Source of the DNA: Aurantimicrobium minutum | Lineage (GTDB): Bacteria > Actinomycetota > Actinomycetes > Actinomycetales > Microbacteriaceae | Reading direction: 5' to 3' | NCBI RefSeq assembly: GCF_002355535.1 | Contig: NZ_AP017457.1 | Coordinates: 806,001-870,000, forward strand | Length of the DNA stretch: 64,000 bases | In this document: piece after piece, positions 1-7,347 of the stretch | Layout of the letters: every line of letters starts with the position of its first letter | Numbering within the stretch: the first letter of the stretch is position 1 | Made by a program: the position numbers and the translations under genes | Notes under the pieces: generated by a model | Databases searched by the model: none | What the model was told of the DNA's origin: nothing | The model's input: the letters and a program-made list of their open reading frames with translations, nothing else

Positions 1-1
1 C

Positions 2-346
2 TGGGACTCGGTCTGGGTTGCAGATGACAAGCCCAACTTGATTGTGCGCGCTACCGGTTTAGGTTTCAACAAAGCTCACAACCTCGACGTGTTGGAGCCG
101 TTCGTCAAGCAATACTTCGACTCAATCGAAAAGATCTGGGCAAGCCGCAGCTATGCAATTGCCGAAGAGCTGGTCGAAAGCTACTACCCCGCTCCGCTGG
201 CCAACGAAGCGCTGGCTGAGGCAACACGTAACTACTTGAACAACAACAACCCACCGGCTCCATTGCGCCGTTTGATAGTTGAAAATCTGGCTGGAACCGA
301 ACGCACGCTTGCTGCGCAAGCTCGTGACACGAAGGAATCTGCATGA
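2..346 (+). CDS. pepN: Aminopeptidase N, C-terminal end (partial)
   Basis: Only the last 114 codons are in the window; the frame is open from base 2, so the gene starts upstream. The residues form a helical repeat (FVKQYFDSIEKIW, then ELVESYYP, then LRRLIVENLAGTERTLAAQ) typical of the ERAP1-like C-terminal domain of actinobacterial M1 zinc aminopeptidases, which trim N-terminal residues from cytosolic peptides. The HExxH active site lies outside the window, so the assignment rests on the tail alone. Its TGA overlaps the ATG of the next gene by 4 nt (ATGA), which implies translational coupling to the channel gene. Confidence 0.8.
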   Translation, partial: WDSVWVADDKPNLIVRATGLGFNKAHNLDVLEPFVKQYFDSIEKIWASRSYAIAEELVESYYPAPLANEALAEATRNYLNNNNPPAPLRRLIVENLAGTERTLAAQARDTKESA

Positions 347-1029
347 ACCTCGCAGAAACATTAGAAGCGATGTATAACTCCGCTTCAATCCCCATCAACA
401 TTGCGGTAACCTTCATCACTGCTGCGATTATTCGCTGGACTCTCTTAGCCCTGAGTCGCCGTGTGATTCGCCGCATGGTCTCCGATGCTCATAACAAGAA
501 CCAAAAGCACCAGCTTGCTGGTGTTCCCGCCAACATTTCTGCATTGCGTCAGGTTCAGCGCACCCAAACCATGGGAACCGTGTTCAGCAATTCCATTTCC
601 TGGATGGTTATTGCTGTTGCAGCCATTGTTGTTCTTCAAGAGCTGGGAGTCTCTGTCACAGCGATTGTGGCATCTGCCGGTATTGGAGCTGCAGCTTTAG
701 GTTTTGGTGCTCAGAACATTGTCAAAGACGTACTCAACGGAATGTTCATGGTCTTTGAAGATCAGTTGGGCGTGGGAGACCGCGTAGATGTCGGTCTGGC
801 CGTGGGCGTCGTCGAATCGGTGGGTGTGCGCATCACCACCATCAAGGGTGATGACGGAACCATCTGGTTTGTTCGCAACGGAGAAATTACACGCGTAGGA
901 AACATGACCTATGGCCAATCTGCCGAGCCTATTGCTGCTTTTGTGAAGCCCACCAAAAATCCAGCTGCAAAAAAATCGGCAGCCAAGAAGCCCGCTCGCG
1001 ACACCTCAGCAATTCAGGCCTCTGAGTAA
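343..1029 (+). CDS. Small-conductance mechanosensitive channel, MscS family (short form)
   Basis: The 228-residue protein has hydrophobic segments at about residues 17-38, 84-103 and 105-135. The third carries the MscS pore-helix signature (GIGAAALGFGAQNIVKDV). A beta domain with GVGDRVDVG and the pattern VRITTIKGDDGTIWFVRNG follows to about residue 190. Such channels release solutes on osmotic downshock. It is shorter than E. coli MscS (286 aa): the C-terminal alpha/beta cage is replaced by a lysine/alanine-rich tail (residues 201-221, PAAKKSAAKKPA). It overlaps pepN by 4 nt and shares one base with the globin start (TAATG), so the three genes probably form an operon. Confidence 0.9.
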   Translation: MNLAETLEAMYNSASIPINIAVTFITAAIIRWTLLALSRRVIRRMVSDAHNKNQKHQLAGVPANISALRQVQRTQTMGTVFSNSISWMVIAVAAIVVLQELGVSVTAIVASAGIGAAALGFGAQNIVKDVLNGMFMVFEDQLGVGDRVDVGLAVGVVESVGVRITTIKGDDGTIWFVRNGEITRVGNMTYGQSAEPIAAFVKPTKNPAAKKSAAKKPARDTSAIQASE

Positions 1030-1418
1030 TGGGCGACGAACTTCTTTCCTTCTACGAGGAGGTTGGTGGCGAAGCTGTGTTTGCCAAACTGGCACATGAG
1101 TTTTACAAAGGCGTAGCCAAAGACCCCGTACTCAAGCCCATGTATCCCGAAGAGGATTTGGGACCTGCCGAAGAGCGCCTCAAGCTTTTTCTGGAACAGT
1201 ACTGGGGTGGCCCCACGACCTACAGCGACACCCGTGGACATCCACGTTTGCGGATGCGCCATATGCCATACAAAATCAACCCTGACGCCAGAGATCGTTG
1301 GTTAGGTCACATGGAACATGCTGTGGACAAACTGAACCTTCCACCTCTGCAAAGAGAAACTCTCTTGGAGTATCTCGAACGTGCCGCCTATGCGATGACA
1401 AACACGTTTGAGGATTAA
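1029..1418 (+). CDS. glbO: Group II truncated haemoglobin (trHbO)
   Basis: The 129-residue protein matches the 2-on-2 haemoglobin fold. Key positions can be read by alignment with the remembered M. tuberculosis trHbO: B10 Tyr26, CD1 Tyr39, proximal F8 His78 in LRMRHMPYKI, and G8 Trp91 in DRWLGHM. The block EERLKLFLEQYWGGP is characteristic. These haem proteins bind O2 and NO and are linked to peroxide or NO chemistry and to respiration. The start ATG overlaps the channel stop as TAATG. The gene ends next to the convergent stop at 1419. Confidence 0.95.
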   Translation: MGDELLSFYEEVGGEAVFAKLAHEFYKGVAKDPVLKPMYPEEDLGPAEERLKLFLEQYWGGPTTYSDTRGHPRLRMRHMPYKINPDARDRWLGHMEHAVDKLNLPPLQRETLLEYLERAAYAMTNTFED

Positions 1419-2048
1419 CTACTTCACCAGTATGTGACCGCGCTGGGTCGAAATACGCTTCCACGCAGCTGAGCTGGTGACGTGAGCTTCTGCAGTACCT
1501 AAGAAACCTAAGCCAAAGGCGGCAAAGGCAACACCAGCAGGGACACTCATTCCGTCTGAGCCGAGAACGTTAAGTGGCCTGCGCCACACCTCTTCGCGCA
1601 CAGCGGTGACAATGTTTGTTCCCAAGCCGTTGGCCTTGGCCACTTCTTCTATTCCAGATTTGGCGGTGAGCTGAAGTTCTATCTCGCTCATACTTCCCAC
1701 CGGAGCCCAATTACCTCGCGGTGGTGCAACTCCTGTCCAGGCAATACCTGCTTGCCCGACCGGAAGTGCAATGGCGAGTTCGTCGCGAGCTAATCGATCG
1801 AGCATGGCACGAACCTGAACAACCATGTCCAGGTGGTCTGTTTCCACCCGTTCGAAGATTCTTAATCCCAAAACAGTCGGAGCAACATCGAGCAACCCTT
1901 GTGGTGTTAACACAGCGACATAAGCGGCTAGAGCGCCACCGGCACCCACTAGCCACACATGTTCACATCCCAGCCGATCCGCTCGTTCTAGATAGGTCTT
2001 CAGATCAGCAGCGTCATGTTCGCTAGCAAGGGTCACCGTATTCGTCAT
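1419..2048 (-). CDS. Conserved hypothetical protein
   Basis: The 209-residue soluble protein has no signal peptide or clear membrane segment. I do not recognise a domain. Two parts can be seen: an N-terminal region of about 130 residues, rich in alpha/beta pattern, with the stretch EHVWLVGAGGALAAYVAVL, and a C-terminal region with WRRPLNVLGSDGMSVPAGVAFAAFGLGFLG that could pack against a membrane or partner. It converges on glbO with no intergenic space and diverges from tesB. The start is the ATG at 2048; upstream lie TAGTTT (10 nt away) and TAGGTT (5 nt away) and no Shine-Dalgarno, so a very short or absent leader is likely. Confidence 0.7.
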   Translation of the reverse strand: MTNTVTLASEHDAADLKTYLERADRLGCEHVWLVGAGGALAAYVAVLTPQGLLDVAPTVLGLRIFERVETDHLDMVVQVRAMLDRLARDELAIALPVGQAGIAWTGVAPPRGNWAPVGSMSEIELQLTAKSGIEEVAKANGLGTNIVTAVREEVWRRPLNVLGSDGMSVPAGVAFAAFGLGFLGTAEAHVTSSAAWKRISTQRGHILVK

Positions 2049-2057
2049 CTCGCAACC

Positions 2058-2064
2058 TAAACTA
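2058..2064. promoter_or_regulatory. Symmetric divergent -10 element (TAAACTA)
   Basis: The heptamer reads TAAACT on the plus strand (2058-2063) and TAGTTT on the minus strand (2059-2064), so one site can give a TANNNT box to each direction. For tesB this predicts a leader of about 30 nt containing GGGGA before the ATG at 2101. For the minus gene it predicts a leader of only a few nucleotides. No convincing -35 was seen on either side. Confidence 0.45.
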
Positions 2065-2100
2065 GCGAATGAATCACTTCTTCACCTCACCGGGGACGAT

Positions 2101-2991
2101 ATGCAGCCAGAACATATGCACGAAAACATCGAAGCACTGCTCGAAACTCTTCATCTCACCCCAGAACCCAGCGTCAACGGTGAAGATGTGTTCTCTGCCC
2201 CCAACCAGTTCATGCCACATGGCCGGGTCTATGGCGGCCAGGTTCTGGCTCAATCACTCACTGCAGCTTCGTTAACTATTCCGACAGATCGTCCGGTTCA
2301 TTCTTTGCACGGATACTTTCTGCGTGCCGGAGATATAACTAAACCGATTACGTTCTCCGTTGACCGCATTCACGATGGGCGCTCTTTTTCAACCCGTCGA
2401 ACCCAGGCCTATCAAGATGGACTTCCCATCTTTTCGATGATTGCCTCTTTCCAGGACGAAGATCCCGGTGTGAATCATCAAATGGGCATGCCCACAGGAC
2501 TACCTGAGCCAGAAAGCTTGCCCACCGCCGGTGAACTCTTAGGCCCAATTGATCATCCAGTGGCACAGTATTGGGCCACTCAACGCCCCTTTGATCTTCG
2601 CCACTGTGAATCACCGATTTACATGAGCGTTGAAGGAGAAAAGGTCGCACACCAGGCAGTGTGGATGAAATCTCTGTCAGCACTCCCGGATGACCCCATG
2701 CTGCACCGTGCGGCTTTGGCTTATGTCAGCGACTACACAATCCTTGAACCTATTTACCGCCGCCACGGCATCCCCTGGGCCACACCCGGCCTGAAGGCAG
2801 CAAGTCTCGACCACGCCATGTGGTTCCATCGCTTTGGCCGGGTAGACGAGTGGATGCTCTACGTACAAGAATCACCCAGTGCTCAGGGAGGTCGTGGTTT
2901 ATCCTTGGGACGTATCTATTCTCGAGATGGAATACTTCTTGCTTCCGTTGCCCAAGAGGGCATGGTTCGCGTTCCTGGATTGGACAAGTAA
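2101..2991 (+). CDS. tesB: Acyl-CoA thioesterase II (TesB, double hotdog)
   Basis: The 296-residue protein has the length and layout of TesB: an N-terminal hotdog (about 15-125, with HGRVYGGQVLAQSL and SLHGYFLRAGD) and a C-terminal hotdog (about 165-290, with KSLSALPDDP, SLDHAMWFHR and GRGLSLGRIYSRDG). It hydrolyses medium- and long-chain acyl-CoA to free fatty acid and CoA in the cytosol. The start at 2101 is preferred because GGGGA lies 5-6 nt upstream; an in-frame ATG at 2116 is the alternative. Its stop overlaps the Rieske gene start (TAATG). Confidence 0.92.
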   Translation: MQPEHMHENIEALLETLHLTPEPSVNGEDVFSAPNQFMPHGRVYGGQVLAQSLTAASLTIPTDRPVHSLHGYFLRAGDITKPITFSVDRIHDGRSFSTRRTQAYQDGLPIFSMIASFQDEDPGVNHQMGMPTGLPEPESLPTAGELLGPIDHPVAQYWATQRPFDLRHCESPIYMSVEGEKVAHQAVWMKSLSALPDDPMLHRAALAYVSDYTILEPIYRRHGIPWATPGLKAASLDHAMWFHRFGRVDEWMLYVQESPSAQGGRGLSLGRIYSRDGILLASVAQEGMVRVPGLDK

Positions 2992-3428
2992 TGGCTGCAC
3001 GTAATCTCACTCCCAAACTTTCCCGCCGTGAAGTACTCGGCCTGGGCGCAATTGGCGCTGCCGGTGTTGCTGTTGCCCTGACAGGGTGCTCCAATGCTGT
3101 CAGCGCTAGTGCCGGTGGAAGCGGAATGCTCCCCAAGGGGCTTGAGATTGGGCCCACATCCGATGTTCCCGTTGGCGCGGGACGCAACTTCGAAGTTGAG
3201 GGAACAAAGCTTGTCGTCACGCAACCTGTTGCCGACGAATTTCACGCTTTCAGCGCCATCTGCACCCACGAGGGATGTGTTGTGGGATGCCGCGAGAAAA
3301 TCATCAAGTGCGACTGCCATGAGGCAACTTTCAATCCGGTAAACGGCGATCCGATGAGCGGCCCTGCAAATTCGCCTCTGCCCAGCTTTGCGATTGAAGT
3401 CAAAGACGGCGTGATCTATACCGCCTAG
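2991..3428 (+). CDS. Rieske [2Fe-2S] lipoprotein with twin-arginine-type signal
   Basis: The 145-residue protein begins at the ATG overlapping the tesB stop. Residues 11-35 look like a Tat lipoprotein signal (SRREVLGLGAIGAAG, ending in LTGC as lipobox). The mature part is a Rieske domain: CTHEGC supplies the C-x-H pair and CDCHEATF the C-x2-H pair that bind the 2Fe-2S cluster, followed by GPANSPLPSFAIEV. It should sit on the outer face of the membrane and carry electrons. The partner is not visible here. It is not the large cytochrome bc Rieske subunit, since the transmembrane anchor helices are absent. Confidence 0.9.
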   Translation: MAARNLTPKLSRREVLGLGAIGAAGVAVALTGCSNAVSASAGGSGMLPKGLEIGPTSDVPVGAGRNFEVEGTKLVVTQPVADEFHAFSAICTHEGCVVGCREKIIKCDCHEATFNPVNGDPMSGPANSPLPSFAIEVKDGVIYTA

Positions 3429-3444
3429 TTGCTAGCTAGCTGTT

Positions 3445-3933
3445 CTAGCTCCGACGCTTGAACTGGATGCCTTCCTCCACATAGGGCGCAATAGCTTCAC
3501 GCTCGTCGTCAGTCATGCGACGAGGTTTGGTTGTTTTCGAATCCACCAAGACGATGGTTGTCGTTGCACGCGCAAACAGCTGTTGTGGATTTTCTTCCGT
3601 GGCAGTTTGTAGCGGGGAATAGATTTCGTAACAGACTTCCAGACTTGCCCCACCGACGTGCCCTAACCACATTTGTAAATCCAATGGTTCGCGCATGTAA
3701 GGAATGGGGGCTAAATACTCAATTTCTTGGTGCGCAATGAGCGTGAAGGTATCGGCATCGGGGCCACCCTCAAGAATTCTGGTGGCCATGTGGTCATTTC
3801 CATGGCCAGAATCTCCTGTCCAGAAAGCATGAATACGAGCTTCTTCAAGTAAGCCAAACATGGCTGCGTTGTTCACATGCCCGTAGGCATCCAGGTCAGA
3901 CCAGCGGATGTTGGTGGGGATGTGTAAACGCAT
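3445..3933 (-). CDS. Acyl-CoA thioesterase, single hotdog (4HBT/FcbC type)
   Basis: The 162-residue protein has the 4-hydroxybenzoyl-CoA thioesterase signature WSDLDAYGHVNNAAMFGLLE, in which the first-turn Asp is the usual catalytic residue. A beta strand region with HQEIEYLAPIPY and LGHVGGASLEVCYEIY follows. It probably hydrolyses short acyl-CoA thioesters in the cytosol; the substrate cannot be read from the sequence. It is downstream of ettA, 9 nt away, with AGGA upstream of the ATG, so the two are probably co-transcribed. It converges on the Rieske gene with a 16-nt gap containing the repetitive GCTAGCTAGC. Confidence 0.88.
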   Translation of the reverse strand: MRLHIPTNIRWSDLDAYGHVNNAAMFGLLEEARIHAFWTGDSGHGNDHMATRILEGGPDADTFTLIAHQEIEYLAPIPYMREPLDLQMWLGHVGGASLEVCYEIYSPLQTATEENPQQLFARATTTIVLVDSKTTKPRRMTDDEREAIAPYVEEGIQFKRRS

Positions 3934-3942
3934 AGTGAAGTC

Positions 3943-5625
3943 CTAGTCGCGCGTGAGCTTGCGGTAGGTGCTGCTATGTGGCTTGGCAGCATCGGGGCCG
4001 AGACGCTCAATCTTGTTAGCTTCGTAGGATTCGAAGTTCCCCTCGAACCAGTGCCAGTAGCTGGGGTTCTCGTCGGTGCCTTCGTAAGCCAAGATGTGGG
4101 TCGCAATACGGTCGAGGAACCACCGGTCGTGGGTGATGACCACAGCACAACCTGGGAATTCCAGTAGAGCGTTCTCGAGGCTTCCGAGAGTTTCCACATC
4201 CAAGTCGTTTGTTGGCTCATCCAGAAGCAACAAGTTTCCACCCTGCTTGAGGGTCAACGCCAAGTTCAGACGGTTACGCTCACCACCGGAGAGCACTCCA
4301 GCCTTCTTCTGCTGGTCTGGACCCTTGAAACCAAAGGTAGATACATACGCACGGCTAGGAATTTCCACGTTTCCAACCTGAATAAAGTCCAGTCCGTCGG
4401 AAACAACTTCCCAAAGGTTGAGGTTGGGGTCGATGCCGCCACGGCTCTGGTCAACATAGGAAATCTTGACGGTTTCACCAATCTTGACTTCACCGCCGTC
4501 TGGCTCTTCGAGACCGACAATGGTCTTGAACAGGGTGGATTTACCCGCACCGTTAGGGCCGATAATTCCGACGATACCGTTGCGAGGCAAGGAGAAGGAC
4601 AGCCCGTCGATCAGGGTGCGATCACCGAAGCCCTTCTTGAGGTCTTTGACCTCTAGAACAACCGAACCAAGACGAGGACCAGCAGGAATGACGATTTCTT
4701 CAAAGTCCAACTTGCGGGTCTTCTCAGCCTCGGCCGCCATTTCTTCATAGCGAGCAAGACGAGCCTTGGATTTAGCCTGACGCCCCTTGGCGTTGGAGCG
4801 AACCCAGTCGAGCTCTTCCGAAAGACGACGAGCAAGCTTGGCGTCCTTCTTACCCTGAACTTCAAGACGCTCACGCTTCTTCTCGAGGTAGGTGGAGTAG
4901 TTGCCCTCGTAGGGGTAAAGGTGTCCGCGGTCAACTTCAGCAATCCACTCAGCTACATGGTCCAGGAAGTAACGGTCGTGGGTCACGGCGAGAACAGCGC
5001 CGGGGTACTTTGCCAAGTGCTGTTCAAGCCAGAGCACAGACTCAGCATCGAGGTGGTTGGTGGGCTCATCGAGAAGCAGAAGGTCAGGCTTCTGAAGCAG
5101 AAGCTTGCACAGTGCCACACGACGCTTCTCACCACCGGAGAGCTTGTCTACAGGCCAGTCACCGGGTGGGCAACGCAGGGCATCCATGGCTTGCTCCAAC
5201 TGGGAGTCCAAATCCCACCCGTTGGCAGCGTCGATTTCTTCCTGCAGGGTGCCCATCTCGGCAAGTAAGGTGTCAAAGTCTGCGTCTGGCTCACCCATGG
5301 CGGCAGAAATTTCGTTGAAGCGGTTGATCTTGCCCATGATCTCGCCCACACCGTCTTGCACGTTCTGCAGGACGGTCTTGTTCTCATCAAGTTCAGGCTC
5401 CTGCATGAGGATGCCGACCGAGTAGCCGGGGCTGAGCTTAGCTTCACCGTTAGACGGAGTGTCAAGACCTGCCATGATCTTGAGAATCGTTGACTTACCA
5501 GCACCGTTGGGGCCAACGACACCAATCTTGGCGCCAGGGAAGAACGACATTGTGACGTCATCAAGAATGAGCTTGTCGCCCACCGCTTTGCGCGCACGAA
5601 CCATGGAATAAATGAACTCAGCCAT
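3943..5625 (-). CDS. ettA: Energy-dependent translational throttle protein EttA (ABC-F)
   Basis: The 560-residue soluble protein has two ABC ATPase domains and no membrane segments. Walker A GPNGAGKST is at residues 38-46 and recurs in the second half; signatures LSGGEKRR and LSGGERNR and Walker B LLLLDEPTNHLD and LLLLDEPTNDLD are intact. The linker between the domains (EELDWVRSNAKGRQAKSKARLARYEEM) matches the EttA P-site tRNA interaction motif. EttA binds the ribosomal E site and gates elongation according to the ATP/ADP ratio. The length agrees with E. coli EttA (555 aa). The ATG lies 6 nt after TAGAAT, so the mRNA is probably leaderless. Confidence 0.97.
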   Translation of the reverse strand: MAEFIYSMVRARKAVGDKLILDDVTMSFFPGAKIGVVGPNGAGKSTILKIMAGLDTPSNGEAKLSPGYSVGILMQEPELDENKTVLQNVQDGVGEIMGKINRFNEISAAMGEPDADFDTLLAEMGTLQEEIDAANGWDLDSQLEQAMDALRCPPGDWPVDKLSGGEKRRVALCKLLLQKPDLLLLDEPTNHLDAESVLWLEQHLAKYPGAVLAVTHDRYFLDHVAEWIAEVDRGHLYPYEGNYSTYLEKKRERLEVQGKKDAKLARRLSEELDWVRSNAKGRQAKSKARLARYEEMAAEAEKTRKLDFEEIVIPAGPRLGSVVLEVKDLKKGFGDRTLIDGLSFSLPRNGIVGIIGPNGAGKSTLFKTIVGLEEPDGGEVKIGETVKISYVDQSRGGIDPNLNLWEVVSDGLDFIQVGNVEIPSRAYVSTFGFKGPDQQKKAGVLSGGERNRLNLALTLKQGGNLLLLDEPTNDLDVETLGSLENALLEFPGCAVVITHDRWFLDRIATHILAYEGTDENPSYWHWFEGNFESYEANKIERLGPDAAKPHSSTYRKLTRD

Positions 5626-5631
5626 GGCTTA

Positions 5632-5637
5632 ATTCTA
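5632..5637 (-). promoter_or_regulatory. -10 box for leaderless ettA (TAGAAT)
   Basis: Read on the minus strand, TAGAAT is followed by six bases and then the ettA ATG at 5625. There is no Shine-Dalgarno in between. This matches the actinobacterial TANNNT-N6/7-start layout that gives mRNAs beginning at the start codon. Confidence 0.6.
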
Positions 5638-5641
5638 GGTG

Positions 5642-6127
5642 TTAGCCCAGGGTTTGAATTCCCGTCCCCAGTAAGCAGCCACCTGAGGCGAGTGCAGGCT
5701 CAACATCTGTCTTTACACCAGAAATCTTGGGGCCAAACTGGCCAACTAAACACTCCCCCGCAAAGGGAACCCCAATAAACATTGAGTCAGAGGCCAGCCC
5801 GACAGCTGTGCGATCCAGGGTGAATTGAATGCCCGCCGCTCCAAAACCTGAATCAGCAATCTTCTGCGCCATCGTGGTGGCATCAGTTGCAGGGTCAGCT
5901 GCAAGAGCTTGTTCCATAACCCACGAGAAGTAGTAGAGGTTATCTTTGGCACTTCCTTCGGGGAGGAATTGTGGTGCTTTCTTAGCCTTCGCGGTTTCAC
6001 TTGCAGCTGGGCTAGAACTGGGTTTAGAGGATGAGGAAGATTCTGAGGCACCACCTGCACAACCACTCAAGATGAGCGCGCTGGCTGCGGCGAGCGCAAA
6101 CGCAGCAAGTGCAATTCTTTTCTTCAC
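5642..6127 (-). CDS. Small secreted lipoprotein, unknown function
   Basis: From the GTG at 6127 the product is 161 residues: KKRI, a hydrophobic stretch and the lipobox LSGC give a clear lipoprotein signal peptide. A low-complexity serine/proline linker (ASESSSSSKPSSSPAASE) follows, then a domain of about 100 residues with two cysteines (AGECLVGQ and SGGCLLGTG) that could form a disulfide. The start is chosen because AAAGGG sits 6 nt before this GTG; in-frame ATG 6133 and GTG 6160 are upstream alternatives. Similar small lipoproteins occur in Microbacteriaceae, but I cannot name the function. Confidence 0.75.
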   Translation of the reverse strand: MKKRIALAAFALAAASALILSGCAGGASESSSSSKPSSSPAASETAKAKKAPQFLPEGSAKDNLYYFSWVMEQALAADPATDATTMAQKIADSGFGAAGIQFTLDRTAVGLASDSMFIGVPFAGECLVGQFGPKISGVKTDVEPALASGGCLLGTGIQTLG

Positions 6128-6160
6128 GGTCATCCCTTTGAGCTTTCTTCTGCACAACAC

Positions 6161-6191
6161 AGAACGCCCCCAAGTCTAAAGGGGGCGTTCT
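6161..6191 (-). terminator. Hairpin downstream of ssb
   Basis: A perfect 11-bp inverted repeat (AGAACGCCCCC / GGGGGCGTTCT) with a 9-nt loop lies between the ssb stop and the lipoprotein start. No U-tract follows on the minus strand, which is common for actinobacterial terminators. Confidence 0.6.
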
Positions 6192-6212
6192 GGGTAGGAG
6201 CTGAGACAGGCG

Positions 6213-6686
6213 TTAGGCGGCAACCTTTTTGCGTGTTTTCGCTGCAAGCGGGAGTTCGTCGTCCTCGTCATTGTCACGGTCTGGCAATCCACCCCAGTCA
6301 TCTTCGGAGATTGTTGTCACATCGGAGGATGTTGAGTTTCGGGTGTAGTGAGAGATTCCCCAGGTCATGTCATGCCCGAGGACATCTGCTTCAACTTCCA
6401 CGGTCGTTCCCGAACGGTCGGTATTTTCCCAATCGCGAATGCGCAGCTTGCCTGAGACCACGACGCGGTCTCCTTTATTGACTGATACTGCAGCGTTTTC
6501 AGCAAGCTGTCGAAAAGCGGAGACGGTGTACCAATTGGTGTCACCATCTACCCAGCGAGAGGATGCCCGGTCAAAGCGTCGCTGGCTCGAGGCCAAACGA
6601 AAACTTGTAATGGCCAAACCTTCACTGGTGGTAAGATGGCGCGGAGTGGTAGCAACCAATCCACTGAGGGTAATCGTGTCAGTCAT
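6213..6686 (-). CDS. ssb: Single-stranded DNA-binding protein
   Basis: The 157-residue protein has an OB-fold region at about residues 3-110 (ITLSGLVATTPRHL, then TNWYTVSAFRQLAENA and KGDRVVVSGKLRIRDW). The C-terminal part is acidic (EDDWGGLPDRDNDEDDELP) but ends in KTRKKVAA rather than the classical DDDIPF tip that recruits partner proteins. It may therefore be a secondary SSB rather than the replication one; the main ssb would be elsewhere, next to rpsF/rpsR. The start at 6686 has GGAAGGAC at good distance; the longer ORF from 6713 has no such site. Confidence 0.85.
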   Translation of the reverse strand: MTDTITLSGLVATTPRHLTTSEGLAITSFRLASSQRRFDRASSRWVDGDTNWYTVSAFRQLAENAAVSVNKGDRVVVSGKLRIRDWENTDRSGTTVEVEADVLGHDMTWGISHYTRNSTSSDVTTISEDDWGGLPDRDNDEDDELPLAAKTRKKVAA

Positions 6687-6801
6687 GATGACGTCCTTCC
6701 TAAGTGTGAACACGTCTAGGAAGGATGCTTGGATAGTGATGCTCAGTGAGCGGTTGATTCGGCTTTCGGGGACGAACCAGAGATCTACCCCCTGTGGAGG
6801 A

Positions 6802-7326
6802 CTAGTCCTTGATGTAGCTGGCGAAAGACGCGCGAACCTTGTTTACCTTGGGAACAGCAACAGCTAGGCAGTAACCCTGTCCAGGGTTTCTGGCAAAGAA
6901 GTTCTGGTGATATTCCTCAGCATTGTAGAAAGCACCCAGTGGCTCTAACGTGGTGACCAGGCCCCCACCCCAATACTCGTTAGCGCGATCAATAGCGGCT
7001 TGGAAGAGTTCTTTTTGTGCTTCGCCGTCATAGAACATCGCCGAACGGTACTGCGTGCCAATGTCATTGCCCTGGCGGTTGAGTTGACGTGGGTCGTGCA
7101 GGGTGAAGAACACATCCAAGATGACCTCGGCAGGAATGACGTTCTCGTCAAAGACAACTTTCACCACTTCAGCGTGACCTGTGGTTCCCGTACATACTTC
7201 TTCATAGCTGGGGTTTTCACTAGTACCACCGGAATAACCGGATATGACATCGGTCACTCCGTTGAGGGTGCGGTACACCGCATCCAAGCACCAAAAGCAT
7301 CCACCGGCTACTACGAAAGTTGTCAT
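6802..7326 (-). CDS. msrA: Peptide methionine-S-sulfoxide reductase MsrA
   Basis: The 174-residue protein contains GCFWC with catalytic Cys10, the Glu-rich segment GHAEVVKVVFDE and the YHQNFFARNPGQGYC block in which the final Cys is a resolving candidate. It repairs S-methionine sulfoxide in oxidised proteins using thioredoxin. The length is usual for the family. The start ATG follows TAATCT by six bases (AGAGGA), so it may be either leaderless or read from that purine stretch. It diverges from the EamA transporter with 21 bp between the starts. Confidence 0.96.
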   Translation of the reverse strand: MTTFVVAGGCFWCLDAVYRTLNGVTDVISGYSGGTSENPSYEEVCTGTTGHAEVVKVVFDENVIPAEVILDVFFTLHDPRQLNRQGNDIGTQYRSAMFYDGEAQKELFQAAIDRANEYWGGGLVTTLEPLGAFYNAEEYHQNFFARNPGQGYCLAVAVPKVNKVRASFASYIKD

Positions 7327-7331
7327 TCCTC

Positions 7332-7338
7332 TAGATTA
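7332..7338. promoter_or_regulatory. Symmetric divergent -10 element (TAGATTA)
   Basis: The heptamer gives TAGATT on the plus strand (10 nt before the EamA ATG) and TAATCT on the minus strand (6 nt before the msrA ATG). With only 21 bp between the two start codons, both promoters must use this DNA. It has the same geometry as the site at 2058-2064. Confidence 0.55.
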
Positions 7339-7347
7339 GTAACTGAC

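Noticed and set aside
2820-2990. N-terminal extension of the Rieske protein frame
   Set aside because: The extension overlaps tesB in another frame; ATG 2991 gives a proper Tat/lipoprotein signal at the N-terminus.
3429-3444. GCTAGCTAGC repeat as a protein-binding site
   Set aside because: Only 16 bases between two convergent stops; too short and simple to support more than a chance repeat.
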